From positions 1,694,001 to 1,758,000 of the forward strand of contig NZ_CP009888.1 of the NCBI RefSeq assembly GCF_000788395.1: a DNA stretch of 64,000 nt. The letters are read 5' to 3'. Shown in pieces: positions 37,172 to 45,937 of the stretch. Below the pieces are notes generated by a model. That model worked only from the letters and a program-made list of their open reading frames with translations. It did no database searches and was not told where the DNA came from. A program made the translations under genes and the position numbers. The stretch is from Pseudoalteromonas piratica (GTDB taxonomy: Bacteria > Pseudomonadota > Gammaproteobacteria > Enterobacterales > Alteromonadaceae). How positions within the stretch are numbered: the first letter of the stretch is position 1; each line of letters begins with the position of its first letter.

Positions 37172-38134
37172 ATGGCGCGTTTTAAGCAATTTAAGCAACC
37201 AGACCAAAATGATAATTCGCATCGTTGGTTAGTTTCATATGCTGATTATATGACTTTAATGTTTGCTTTGTTTGTTGTTATGTATGCAATGGCTATCATT
37301 GAAGAAGAAAAGTTTTCCGTTCTATCTGACACTATCTCCCATGTATTTAAAACAACCGATAAACCATTTCAAGCTGATGGCACAGGTGTATCTGGTGAAG
37401 GCTTATTAAACAGTAATGAAGCGAATGTTGATATGTCGCTACACGGCATTAGTATTGTCGAAGAAGAAAAGGGCCCTGAACTTGTCGATGGACGTGGAGA
37501 GTTAAGTAATTTAAAACAAAAATATTTAGGGCAACCATTAGATTCACTTGAAGAAGAGCTAAAGAGTGCGATTTCTGATGAACTTGAAACAGGACAGGCA
37601 AGGCTTGAAAAAGATATGGATTGGCTGACCATCGAGCTTAGTTCAAGTTTATTGTTTGCAAGTGGCAGTGCTGTTGCGACTGAGCGTGCCAGAGAGGTTT
37701 TACGGGCTTTATTACCGATACTCAATGCAAACCGAAATTATTTAAGGATCCGTGGTTATACGGATAACCTGCCAATTAATAATGAGGTATTTCGTTCCAA
37801 TTGGCATTTGTCCGTTGCGCGAGCAACCGAAGTACTTGTATGGTTGGAATATCTTGGCGTGATTTCTGCTAGGATGGCAATTGAAGGCTATGGTGAATAT
37901 GCGCCATTTAGTGATAATGATACGGAAAGTGGTCGTCAGCAAAACCGTAAGGTGGTTATTGCCATTTCTAAATACGCTTTGCCAGTTAAAAACACTAATG
38001 AACTGACAGAATCACAAACCACAGCATTAGAAATTGAAAAACTAAAACAATCGAGTGAACAAGATGATTCACTTAAGGTAATACAACTACCCAATGGTGG
38101 GATCAGAATTACAACCCGAGAACAAGAACAATAG
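37172..38134 (+). CDS. motD: Flagellar stator protein MotD (MotB/OmpA family)
   Basis: A 320-residue protein. The single membrane helix starts with the plug-end motif WLVSYADYMTLMFALFVVMY, with the ion-binding Asp in SYADYM. The C-terminal OmpA peptidoglycan-binding domain has IRGYTDNLP, LSVARATEVLVWL and NRKVVIAIS. It anchors the MotC stator to the cell wall. ATG at 37172, 5 nt after motC. Confidence 0.93.
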   Translation: MARFKQFKQPDQNDNSHRWLVSYADYMTLMFALFVVMYAMAIIEEEKFSVLSDTISHVFKTTDKPFQADGTGVSGEGLLNSNEANVDMSLHGISIVEEEKGPELVDGRGELSNLKQKYLGQPLDSLEEELKSAISDELETGQARLEKDMDWLTIELSSSLLFASGSAVATERAREVLRALLPILNANRNYLRIRGYTDNLPINNEVFRSNWHLSVARATEVLVWLEYLGVISARMAIEGYGEYAPFSDNDTESGRQQNRKVVIAISKYALPVKNTNELTESQTTALEIEKLKQSSEQDDSLKVIQLPNGGIRITTREQEQ

Positions 38135-38142
38135 GTAATTAA

Positions 38143-38919
38143 TTGAGAATTTGGACTGTAGCAAATCAAAAAGGTGGGGTAGGTAAAACCACTACCACAG
38201 TGTCCCTTGGAGGCTTATTAGCTTCACGGGGCAAGCGTGTTTTATTGATTGATACCGATCCTCATGCATCATTAACTTATTACTTTGGTATTGATTCTGA
38301 AGAATTAGAAGTAAGTGTATTTGACCTTTTCACCCGTGGAAAAACCATGGCAAGAGAAGAAATCTTACAATCTCTATGTCCCTCAGGTGTTGAAAACCTA
38401 GATATTCTTCCAGCTACGATGGCAATCGCAACACTTGACCGAAGTTTAGGTAAAAAAAGTGGTATGGGGCTTATTTTACGTCATGCACTTGATAAAATTA
38501 GTGATGAATATGACGTTGCTATCCTTGACTGTCCACCAGTACTTGGCGTGTTAATGGTGAATGCCCTTGCTGCGTGTAATCGTGTTTTGATCCCTGTGCA
38601 AACAGAGTTTTTGGCCTTAAAAGGCTTAGATCGTATGATGAGAACAATGGAGCTGATGCAAAGCTCACAAAATAAGTCATACAATTTCACAATTATTCCG
38701 ACAATGTACGATAAACGTACAAAGGCTTCATTAGAGGCTTACAAAAAATTACGCGCCCTTTACGGAGATAAAGTATGGCCGGGTGTTGTTCCGGTTGATA
38801 CTAAACTTAGAGATGCAAGCCTTGCCATGCAGGCTCCACATCAGTTTTGCCCCAAGTCACGCGGTGTATTTGCTTATACTTCATTGTTAGAGCATTTGGA
38901 GATGGCAGAAAATGACTAA
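38143..38919 (+). CDS. ParA-family ATPase, ParC-like polar chemotaxis factor
   Basis: A 258-residue ParA/Soj-type ATPase: NQKGGVGKTTT, LIDTDPHASLTYYFG, ILDCPPVLGVLMVNAL. A TTG start at 38143 gives MRIWTVANQKGG. In vibrios the equivalent ParC places chemotaxis arrays at the cell pole with ParP; here the ParP-like gene is next (8-nt overlap), between motD and cheW, as in that system. Plasmid or chromosome partition is unlikely because no parB or parS site is nearby. Confidence 0.88.
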   Translation: MRIWTVANQKGGVGKTTTTVSLGGLLASRGKRVLLIDTDPHASLTYYFGIDSEELEVSVFDLFTRGKTMAREEILQSLCPSGVENLDILPATMAIATLDRSLGKKSGMGLILRHALDKISDEYDVAILDCPPVLGVLMVNALAACNRVLIPVQTEFLALKGLDRMMRTMELMQSSQNKSYNFTIIPTMYDKRTKASLEAYKKLRALYGDKVWPGVVPVDTKLRDASLAMQAPHQFCPKSRGVFAYTSLLEHLEMAEND

Positions 38920-39628
38920 GCAGTTATTTGCAAACGAAAAAGTGATGAAGCAGTATCTAGATGCGCTGTTACAAGAAGAATCATCGGAAACACTAGTAAG
39001 TCCAGTTGAAAATTTGCTTAGTGATGTAGAGAGTAAAGCTGCTGAACATCAAAAAGCCATTTTAAAACCAAAAGAAAGCCCACAGATTGCGTCTACCATT
39101 GAGCAAGTTGAGTCGAGAGAAGTCGTTGAAGCTGTGGAAGTCGCTTTACCACCATCACAAACTCAAGATGACAGTTTTGCGGCCGATGAATTCCAAGCAC
39201 TTTATTTTGAAGTAGCGGGGCTCACCCTTGCAGTACCACTAAAATCGTTAGGCGGTATTTACCAATTAGGTGAAATAAATCAACTATTTGGAAAGCCAGA
39301 TTGGTTTAAAGGGGTAATGTTGCATCGTGAAGAGAAACTGAATGTAGTTGACTCTGCGCGCTGGGTAATGCCAGAAAAATATAACAAAAACTTAGAAGAA
39401 GCGCTAAACTATCAGTATCTTATAATGTTAGGTGAATCTAACTGGGGACTGTTAGCTGAGCGATTGATTGATAATGTTAGCTTATCACACCAGGACATTA
39501 AATGGCGTGATAAAGCCGGCAGAAGACCCTGGTTAGCTGGATTAATTAAAGAGAAAATGTGTGCTTTAATTAATGTATCGGCAATGACCGAGTTATTGAA
39601 TCAAGGTTTAGATAGCCAAGACGATTAG
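38912..39628 (+). CDS. CheW-domain protein, ParP-like
   Basis: A 238-residue protein. The N-terminal half is acidic and variable (about residues 1-95). The C-terminal half is CheW-like (LYFEVAGLTLAVPLKSLGGIY; WFKGVMLHREEKLNVVDSARW). Vibrio ParP has the same layout, with a CheW-related array integration domain at the C-terminus that binds CheA and ParC. The overlap with the ParA-like gene supports partner function. Confidence 0.82.
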   Translation: MTKQLFANEKVMKQYLDALLQEESSETLVSPVENLLSDVESKAAEHQKAILKPKESPQIASTIEQVESREVVEAVEVALPPSQTQDDSFAADEFQALYFEVAGLTLAVPLKSLGGIYQLGEINQLFGKPDWFKGVMLHREEKLNVVDSARWVMPEKYNKNLEEALNYQYLIMLGESNWGLLAERLIDNVSLSHQDIKWRDKAGRRPWLAGLIKEKMCALINVSAMTELLNQGLDSQDD

Positions 39629-39695
39629 GGCTGTTCGCAATAGTCGTTGAGTTAGAAGCAGTTAACACATATCCACTTTGGATAGGAGCTTAAAA

Positions 39696-40190
39696 ATGAG
39701 TGAAGAAAGAGTTCTTTCGTCAAATGCAGCCGACGTAAATGATGAAGTATTGCAGTGGGTTACGTTTCACCTAGAAGAGGAAACGTACGGCATCAATGTA
39801 ATGCAAGTTCAAGAAGTACTGCGCTACAGTGAAATTGCGCCAGTGCCCGGTGCCCCTGCTTATGTACTTGGCATTATCAATTTGCGTGGTAATGTTGTAA
39901 CTGTCATTGATACACGTACGCGTTTTGGCTTAAATAGCGCTGAAGTGACAGATAACTCTAGAATCGTGATCATTGAAGCTGAAAAGCAGGTGATTGGTAT
40001 TCTAGTCGACAGTGTTGCCGAAGTTGTTTATTTACGTAGTTCTGAAATAGACAGTGCACCAAACATTGGCACTGAAGAAAGTGCTAAGTTTATCCAAGGC
40101 GTTTCTAACCGTGACGGTGAGCTTCTAATCTTAGTTGATTTAAATAAGTTACTAAGTGATGAAGAGTGGGATGAACTAAGTAATTTCTAA
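39696..40190 (+). CDS. cheW: Chemotaxis coupling protein CheW
   Basis: A 164-residue CheW: QWVTFHLEEETYGINVMQVQ, PGAPAYVLGIINLRGNVVTVIDTR, VLVDSVAEV region and NRDGELLILVDLNKLL. It couples receptors to CheA. The ATG at 39696 follows TAGGAG by 7 nt; a TTG six codons earlier is rejected. Its stop overlaps the next ATG. Confidence 0.97.
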   Translation: MSEERVLSSNAADVNDEVLQWVTFHLEEETYGINVMQVQEVLRYSEIAPVPGAPAYVLGIINLRGNVVTVIDTRTRFGLNSAEVTDNSRIVIIEAEKQVIGILVDSVAEVVYLRSSEIDSAPNIGTEESAKFIQGVSNRDGELLILVDLNKLLSDEEWDELSNF

Positions 40191-40588
40191 TGGTTTGGCA
40201 AATAATTTCAGTTGTTGCACTCTGTGTTGCTGTTTGTGCCTGCATAATTGCGTTTAGTTTTCTTTCACGTTTAAAGCAGGTACAAAAAACACATCAGGAC
40301 AGTGAAGCTAAGTTACTTACTCAACAAACAATCAACAAAAATGAAATCGCAGAAATCCGTTCGGGTTTACTGAAAATTGGTAAACATGTAATGGAGCTTC
40401 AGTCCGAAGCACAAGAGCTAAAACAAAAGCAGCAAGATATTCAGTTGGCAGATCCAGAATCAAAAATTTATTCTCGTGCAGTCAAAATGATCACCTTAGG
40501 GGCGGATATCGACGAAATTATGCGCGAATGTGAATTGCCAAGAGCTGAAGCTGAACTGCTCTTTACACTTCACCAAAAAGAAGGGTAG
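40190..40588 (+). CDS. DUF2802 family membrane-anchored protein
   Basis: A 132-residue protein. One N-terminal membrane helix (about residues 2-24) is followed by a coiled coil and a small C-terminal helix-turn-helix-like domain (SRAVKMITLGADIDEIMRECE). The family commonly sits directly after cheW in polar-flagellate gammaproteobacteria; its function is not settled. The ATG overlaps the cheW stop (TAATG). Confidence 0.85.
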   Translation: MVWQIISVVALCVAVCACIIAFSFLSRLKQVQKTHQDSEAKLLTQQTINKNEIAEIRSGLLKIGKHVMELQSEAQELKQKQQDIQLADPESKIYSRAVKMITLGADIDEIMRECELPRAEAELLFTLHQKEG

Positions 40589-40600
40589 TGCGCAAATAAA

Positions 40601-40623
40601 AAGCCTAGTTTTCTACTAGGCTT
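40601..40623. terminator. Bidirectional terminator between DUF2802 and the FlhB-like gene
   Basis: AAGCCTAG/CTAGGCTT forms an 8-bp stem around a 7-nt loop, preceded by AATAAA and followed by TCT. It lies where the plus-strand chemotaxis unit and the minus-strand FlhB-like gene converge, covering the latter's stop codon. Confidence 0.7.
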
Positions 40624-40915
40624 CTACGTCTAATTTGTTATGCAATGCTTGCCAGCCTGGTGGAAACTTTCCTTGTAGTACATAAGAAAACGCGATTAAC
40701 TCTGCAATAACGTAATACAACTCCTCCGGTATTTGTTGGCCGATTTCAAGGCCCGCTAAGCTCTCTGCCAATGCTGAGTCCTGATGCAGCAGTATGTCAT
40801 TGTCTTTGGCATATTGAATTATATGCTCTGCTAATTCACCGAAGCCTTTACTACTCACTTCTGGGGCACCTTGGCCATCGTAAAATAGCCCGATTGCTGA
40901 TTTCTGTGAAGTCAT
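40616..40915 (-). CDS. FlhB C-terminal-domain homologue (FlhX-like)
   Basis: A 99-residue cytoplasmic protein matching only the part of FlhB after its NPTH cleavage site (IGLFYDGQGAPEV; DNDILLHQDSALAESLAGLEIG; QIPEELYYVIAELIAFSYVLQ). It has no membrane helices and no NPTH. Such proteins can replace the cleaved FlhB C-terminal piece in some bacteria. The neighbouring FliK-like gene (2-nt gap) suggests a second switch pair, which is inference. Confidence 0.88.
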   Translation of the reverse strand: MTSQKSAIGLFYDGQGAPEVSSKGFGELAEHIIQYAKDNDILLHQDSALAESLAGLEIGQQIPEELYYVIAELIAFSYVLQGKFPPGWQALHNKLDVEA

Positions 40916-40916
40916 A

Positions 40917-43100
40917 TTAAACCTTAATATTTACGATTCCTGAGCGCGACTTAAGATGCTGTTGCTCAGTTAAAACAAATTCACTGTGTAAAACGTCAAG
41001 TCCGTGTTGCGTTAATTTTTGCGCTAATAAAGGAGCCTGTGACTTTGCTTGATTGATTAATATTGTGTTGTCAGAGCTAAAATTGAGAGACAACTGGCGT
41101 TGATTTAACTCGGCGGCAATATTCAAAATACCGCTTTGTATCTCGAATGCTAAACAGATATGCCATATTGACGTAATTTCGCCATTATCGTTTTTGCGCT
41201 TTTCTTCTTGAATGGTTATTGGCGTAGTGGCAAGTTTTTCAGTTTGCTGCTGTGGCAACGAAAACTGCATATTTACAAGCGGTTGCTCATTACTGGTTGT
41301 TTGCTGTGTAGCTGATTGCAAGTTACCTTGAAGGCCTTTTTGCAGGGTATTTATATTATCACTTAAATTTCTTTGCAGAGCATTCGACAGAGATAATTGT
41401 CCCTTTTGCGATTTACCCTCTTTTTTGCTGTTCAAGGCTTTCGTTAAATTAAGCAATAATGGCAATAAATTCTCTAGCTTGCCTTGCTGCTCAGGTATTA
41501 AACGGGCTTGTTGTGATAACCCCGTGGCTGCAAGTGCAATTTTTACATGTTCAATTGCACCAATAGGTGTTTGTAGGCTGTCTCTTTGCTTTACTTCTAA
41601 AGGGGCAATTATCGACTTTATTTGCAACATGGTGGGTTGCAAAGCACTCGACTCATTTATCATCTTATTAAATGCATGATTGACAAGCTTTGCTAATGGA
41701 TCAGGTAATTCAGATGAGGAAAGCGTTTTATTAAGTTGCATTGTTAATGTTTGCAAAGGGTTTTGTTTTGCGATGTTTTCAAGCTTATGCTGGATTGACT
41801 TAATGGCATCAGCTCCAGACGTGATGGTTTTTGCTAGCCCCCCATCAAGGTTGCTTGTTTCTTTGTGAGTGGGTGAAGTCGGAGTTATCGGGCGTTTATA
41901 GGTTGGCGCTTTTTGCAATGTATCAACGGCTTGGGTTAATACAGGCAATTTGATGAGTGCATCTTGAGACTTTTTAGTTTGCTGAGTATTAGAGTTATCT
42001 TCGTTTAAGGGGGTGAGCTTGGGTAAATGCACACTTCCTTTAGAAGCATGCTTCAAAGTGATATTTCGTTCAAATAAAACGGTTTTAATACTTTCAAGCA
42101 TTGACCCAATAAGAGATTGGTTGAAGCTTTTGTCTGTCGTTGCCACTCGTTGAATAAGTGAGAGTTCTTTGGCTGAAGATTGGGGTACCGAGAGCATGTC
42201 TCTTGGCGCTATGTTTAATGGTGAAGGTTCGGCATTAAGTTTTACCTGAAGATTTTGACTCGGCAAATTTAATACAGCCTTATCGCCTAAATTATTAAGC
42301 GTGAAAGGCAGTGTTTGATTGGTTACCACTTTTGCTAAATGAGGTAGTGGAATAGCCTGACCGTTAACCTGTATTTCAGGTGTTTTCTTTAAATTTAATA
42401 GTAAGCTAGATGATTGCAGCTTGATTAGCTCGATGGCTTTTTTTATCGGTAAAATTTGAGATTGCACAGGCTGACTATTCTTATCCAATTTAACATTTAT
42501 TTTTAATTGCTCACTTTTATGTTCAACTTCAATAATTGCCGGCTGTTGATGTTTAACCAGGTTTGTTAGGTTTTTGGATAGCTCAGTAGAAATAGCAAGG
42601 CTGTTAGCTTTTACTATCAATTGATTATCAGAATTAATAATACTTGCAGGCAATGCAAACTTGTTTGGTACAGAGACTGAATTATTAGTTGCGTGCTTAA
42701 GTAACTCAAATATTGTTTGCTGTGGCAGCTTAATACTTTGTTTTGGTAGATTGATAAGTAGATTTGTCAGATTTGTTGATAGCGAAAGTTCTGCTTTATC
42801 TGTACGTAGCAGCAATGTTTGGTTAGGTATCGATAATTCAACTAGTTTTGACGTTAATTGTGCGAGCGAAAATGACAATTTATTGTCAGTTACAGATAGG
42901 TTCGTCACATTTACCGCATCTTTGACTAATGCTGTGAGTAGCTGTTGATTTGTTTTTGTAGGCAAATTCAAATGCTGCAAAGTTTGTTGAAGCTGTTTCA
43001 CCTGTGTTAACTGGTTGTGTGTTAATTGAGGTAAAGTGCTTTGCTCAAGCTCACTACTTGGGGTAGAGATAATATTTAGCAGAGATTGAATATCTGTCAT
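40917..43100 (-). CDS. Second FliK-like hook-length control protein
   Basis: A 727-residue protein, very rich in Leu, Gln, Asn, Thr and Lys. The last 90 residues or so resemble a FliK C-terminal core (LAFEIQSGILNIAAELNQRQLSLNFSS; LLAQKLTQHGLDVLHSEFVL). The remainder is low-complexity with many LPxQ/LPKQ segments, as expected for a ruler. It is larger than the canonical FliK at 19129-21090. Its partner is the FlhB-like gene downstream. It is divergent from ccmA, with about 106 nt between them. Confidence 0.75.
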   Translation of the reverse strand: MTDIQSLLNIISTPSSELEQSTLPQLTHNQLTQVKQLQQTLQHLNLPTKTNQQLLTALVKDAVNVTNLSVTDNKLSFSLAQLTSKLVELSIPNQTLLLRTDKAELSLSTNLTNLLINLPKQSIKLPQQTIFELLKHATNNSVSVPNKFALPASIINSDNQLIVKANSLAISTELSKNLTNLVKHQQPAIIEVEHKSEQLKINVKLDKNSQPVQSQILPIKKAIELIKLQSSSLLLNLKKTPEIQVNGQAIPLPHLAKVVTNQTLPFTLNNLGDKAVLNLPSQNLQVKLNAEPSPLNIAPRDMLSVPQSSAKELSLIQRVATTDKSFNQSLIGSMLESIKTVLFERNITLKHASKGSVHLPKLTPLNEDNSNTQQTKKSQDALIKLPVLTQAVDTLQKAPTYKRPITPTSPTHKETSNLDGGLAKTITSGADAIKSIQHKLENIAKQNPLQTLTMQLNKTLSSSELPDPLAKLVNHAFNKMINESSALQPTMLQIKSIIAPLEVKQRDSLQTPIGAIEHVKIALAATGLSQQARLIPEQQGKLENLLPLLLNLTKALNSKKEGKSQKGQLSLSNALQRNLSDNINTLQKGLQGNLQSATQQTTSNEQPLVNMQFSLPQQQTEKLATTPITIQEEKRKNDNGEITSIWHICLAFEIQSGILNIAAELNQRQLSLNFSSDNTILINQAKSQAPLLAQKLTQHGLDVLHSEFVLTEQQHLKSRSGIVNIKV

Positions 43101-43206
43101 CTGTTTTAAATCAAGCTATTGCCAATTTCTCTTGTCGAGGAGATTACGTTTTACAATACCATTATGTTAGACTAATGCCCAATTTTAGGTCGAGAGATGT
43201 ATTAAC

Positions 43207-43827
43207 TTGTTAAAAGTAGATTCAATTTGCTGCATTCGGCAAGATAGATGTTTGTTTGAAGATCTCTCTTTTGAATTACATCAAGGGCAAATTGTCCAGT
43301 TAGAAGGGCAAAATGGGGCTGGTAAAACGTCCCTTCTGCGCATACTCGCTGGATTCGTTCGCGCAGAATCAGGCAAAGTGATGTGGCAAAATGTTGATAT
43401 TGCTAAAGACAACCTCCAGTTTGCCAGCGATACACTTTATATTGGCCATAAAACAGGTGTTAATGGTCAACTTACAGCACTTGAAAACCTTTCTTTTTGG
43501 CTTGAAACTCATGGCCTAGAAACAGATGAAGACTTGCATGATGTATTGGCGCAGCTTGGGTTAGTTGGTCTCGAAGATGTGCCCGTTCGCTTGCTTTCAG
43601 CAGGTCAACAACGCCGCGTGGCACTTGCGCGCCTTTGGCTTAACAAAGCAACGTTATGGATGTTGGACGAACCATTTACTGCCGTGGACAAAAAAGGGGT
43701 GGTATTGTTGCAACAGCAATTTAAAAAGCATTTAGCGGCAGGTGGTGCAATTATATTAACCAGCCACCAAGATTTAACCGAACACTTTCCAGAGTTATCG
43801 CGTTTAGTATTGGAGTACCGTTTCTAA
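43207..43827 (+). CDS. ccmA: Haem exporter ATP-binding subunit CcmA
   Basis: A 206-residue ABC ATPase: Walker A EGQNGAGKTSLLR, signature LSAGQQRRVALARL, Walker B LWMLDEPFTAVD, and H in LTSHQD. It powers release of holo-CcmE in cytochrome c maturation. TTG start at 43207. It begins the nine-gene ccm run, in which all genes touch or overlap. Confidence 0.96.
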   Translation: MLKVDSICCIRQDRCLFEDLSFELHQGQIVQLEGQNGAGKTSLLRILAGFVRAESGKVMWQNVDIAKDNLQFASDTLYIGHKTGVNGQLTALENLSFWLETHGLETDEDLHDVLAQLGLVGLEDVPVRLLSAGQQRRVALARLWLNKATLWMLDEPFTAVDKKGVVLLQQQFKKHLAAGGAIILTSHQDLTEHFPELSRLVLEYRF

Positions 43828-44514
43828 ATGAACACCCATGATTCTTACTGGCGCTTATTCTCAAGTATCTATAAAAAAGATCTCACTTTGGCGTTTCGCC
43901 AGCGCTCAGAGATTATTAATCCTGTTTTATTTTTTATTATTGTTATTACCTTATTTCCATTAGGTGTAGGGCCTGAACCTAACTTACTAGCGCGTATGGC
44001 GCCAGGTATCATCTGGGTGGCTGCATTACTTTCTACCATGTTGGGTTTGGATAAAATGTTTCGCGATGACTATATCGATGGCACGCTTGAACAGATGATG
44101 TTAAGTCCATTTCCTACATCATTAACCGTGCTTGCTAAAATTGCGGCTCATTGGACTGTTACCGGATTACCTTTAGTCATAATGACGCCAATGTTTGCTT
44201 TACTGCTAAACCTAGAAAGTGAAGCGTTAACGGCGACCTTGTTAACGCTACTAATTGGTACACCGTTGTTAAGTCTAATCGGGGCGATAGGTGCGGCGTT
44301 AACGGTAGGGTTACAGAAGGGCGGTGTTTTACTTAGTTTATTAGTCTTACCGCTCTATATTCCGGTATTAATTTTTGCGACATCTGCCATTGATGCGGGG
44401 GCGATGTCGCTTGACTACTCTGGTCAGTTAGCCATATTAGGGGCGTTACTTGCTGGTGCAAGTGTATTGGCGCCATTTGCCGTTTCATCATCTTTAAAAG
44501 TGAGTGTGAGTTAG
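43828..44514 (+). CDS. ccmB: Haem exporter membrane subunit CcmB
   Basis: A 228-residue protein with six membrane helices: FKKDLTLAFRQRSEIINPVLF-type start, GIIWVAALLSTMLGLDKMFRDD. It partners CcmA. The ATG follows the ccmA stop directly. Confidence 0.96.
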   Translation: MNTHDSYWRLFSSIYKKDLTLAFRQRSEIINPVLFFIIVITLFPLGVGPEPNLLARMAPGIIWVAALLSTMLGLDKMFRDDYIDGTLEQMMLSPFPTSLTVLAKIAAHWTVTGLPLVIMTPMFALLLNLESEALTATLLTLLIGTPLLSLIGAIGAALTVGLQKGGVLLSLLVLPLYIPVLIFATSAIDAGAMSLDYSGQLAILGALLAGASVLAPFAVSSSLKVSVS

Positions 44515-44516
44515 TT

Positions 44517-45266
44517 ATGTGGAAGTGGTTACATCCATATGCGAAAGCAGAAAAAGCGTATCAAGTTTGTAATACTTTGATGCCCTATTTTGCCGTGTTT
44601 GCGGTAGTTGGTTTAATTGTTGGGTGGACATGGGGTCTTGCGTTTGCACCAGCGGATTATCAACAAAAAGACAGTTATCGAATCATTTTTATTCATGTTC
44701 CTTCAGCGATTTTGTCAATGGGTGCTTACACTTCAATGGCAATTACCGCCTTTATTGCAATGGTGTGGCAGATCCGAAATGCCGAACTAGCCGTAGTTGC
44801 TATAGCGCCAGTGGGTGCAGCGGTTGCCGCAATTGCATTAATTACTGGTGCAGCATGGGGTAAACCTATGTGGGGCACTTGGTGGGTATGGGATGCACGC
44901 TTAACAACCATGCTTATTTTGCTATTTCTTTATATCGGGGTAATTGCGCTTTATCATGCGTTTGAAGATAAAGGTGCAGCCGGTCGCGCCTCATGTATTC
45001 TGGCTATGGTAGGTGTAGTGAATGTACCAATTATTCACTACTCAGTGGAGTGGTGGAACACGCTTCATCAAGGTTCAACAATTACCAAATTTGATGGTTC
45101 TGCAATTGATAGCAGTATGCTTTATCCATTGCTTATCAATATTTTTGCATTTGCATGCTTAATGGCAGTTATCGTGCTAATGCGTTTGAAGAATGAAATT
45201 TTAGAAAGAGAAAAGCACCGCCCCTGGGTGCGCAATTTAGTGAGTGGAGGTAAAAATGCAGTTTAA
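44517..45266 (+). CDS. ccmC: Haem-handling protein CcmC
   Basis: A 249-residue six-helix protein with the haem-binding WWD motif (GTWWVWDARLT) and the flanking histidines in IFIHVPSA and IIHYSVEWWNTLH. It loads haem onto CcmE. Overlaps ccmD. Confidence 0.97.
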   Translation: MWKWLHPYAKAEKAYQVCNTLMPYFAVFAVVGLIVGWTWGLAFAPADYQQKDSYRIIFIHVPSAILSMGAYTSMAITAFIAMVWQIRNAELAVVAIAPVGAAVAAIALITGAAWGKPMWGTWWVWDARLTTMLILLFLYIGVIALYHAFEDKGAAGRASCILAMVGVVNVPIIHYSVEWWNTLHQGSTITKFDGSAIDSSMLYPLLINIFAFACLMAVIVLMRLKNEILEREKHRPWVRNLVSGGKNAV

Positions 45267-45456
45267 CTCGCTTTCAGAATTTTTCGCTATGGGTGGCTAT
45301 GGCTTTTTTGTCTGGCTCTCATATGGGGCATGTGCATTGATTTTATTAGGTATTTTTATATCAAGTAAACGTACACATCGTAAAATTTTAGATAATGTTA
45401 AATCGCAAATTGCGCGCGAAGAGCGTATCAAAAAAGCGAAGGAGCAGGGGCTGTGA
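45256..45456 (+). CDS. ccmD: Cytochrome c maturation protein CcmD
   Basis: A 66-residue protein with one membrane helix ([19 protein letters not shown]) and a basic tail. The ATG at 45256 has GGAGG 5 nt upstream, inside the ccmC end. It stabilises the CcmABC-CcmE complex. Confidence 0.93.
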   Translation: MQFNSLSEFFAMGGYGFFVWLSYGACALILLGIFISSKRTHRKILDNVKSQIAREERIKKAKEQGL

Positions 45457-45935
45457 ATCCAAGACGTAAAAAACGTATGTTTACTATTTTAGCGGTGCTG
45501 TTAGGGATTGGTTCAGCAATAGGCCTGACCTTGTATGCATTACAAGAGAATATTAACTTGTTCTACACACCTTCAGAATTAATTGAAGGTAAAGGCGAAA
45601 ATAAAGAAAAGCCATTTATTGGTCAAAAACTGCGAATCGGCGGTATGGTTGTACCGGGTTCAGTTGTTCGTGATGAAGAATCTCTAGATGTTGAGTTCAA
45701 ATTAATTGATACCGGTCCATTAGTGACAATTCGTTATCATGGTATTTTACCTGACTTGTTTCGTGAAGGTCAGGGCATTGTTGCACAAGGTGTGTTAATT
45801 GAACCAAATGTGATTGAAGCGTTTGAAGTACTAGCAAAGCACGATGAAGAATACATGCCAGCGGACGTTGCTGAAGCTGTGAAGGGAATTAAACACGAAA
45901 AACCAAAATATAACCTTAACAACGGCGGTTATTAA
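45453..45935 (+). CDS. ccmE: Haem chaperone CcmE
   Basis: A 160-residue protein with an N-terminal anchor helix (about 9-29) and a periplasmic OB fold. The haem-linking His130 and Tyr134 (HDEEY) are present at the same numbers as in Escherichia coli. GTG start overlapping ccmD. Confidence 0.97.
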   Translation: MNPRRKKRMFTILAVLLGIGSAIGLTLYALQENINLFYTPSELIEGKGENKEKPFIGQKLRIGGMVVPGSVVRDEESLDVEFKLIDTGPLVTIRYHGILPDLFREGQGIVAQGVLIEPNVIEAFEVLAKHDEEYMPADVAEAVKGIKHEKPKYNLNNGGY

Positions 45936-45937
45936 TT

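Noticed and set aside
38143..39628. Plasmid-type ParA/ParB partition pair
   Set aside because: The second protein has a CheW-like domain, not ParB; context is chemotaxis.
40917..43100. Plus-strand frames inside the second FliK-like gene
   Set aside because: Short and rich in Cys/Ser from reversed Gln/Leu/Lys codons; artefacts of the low-complexity gene.
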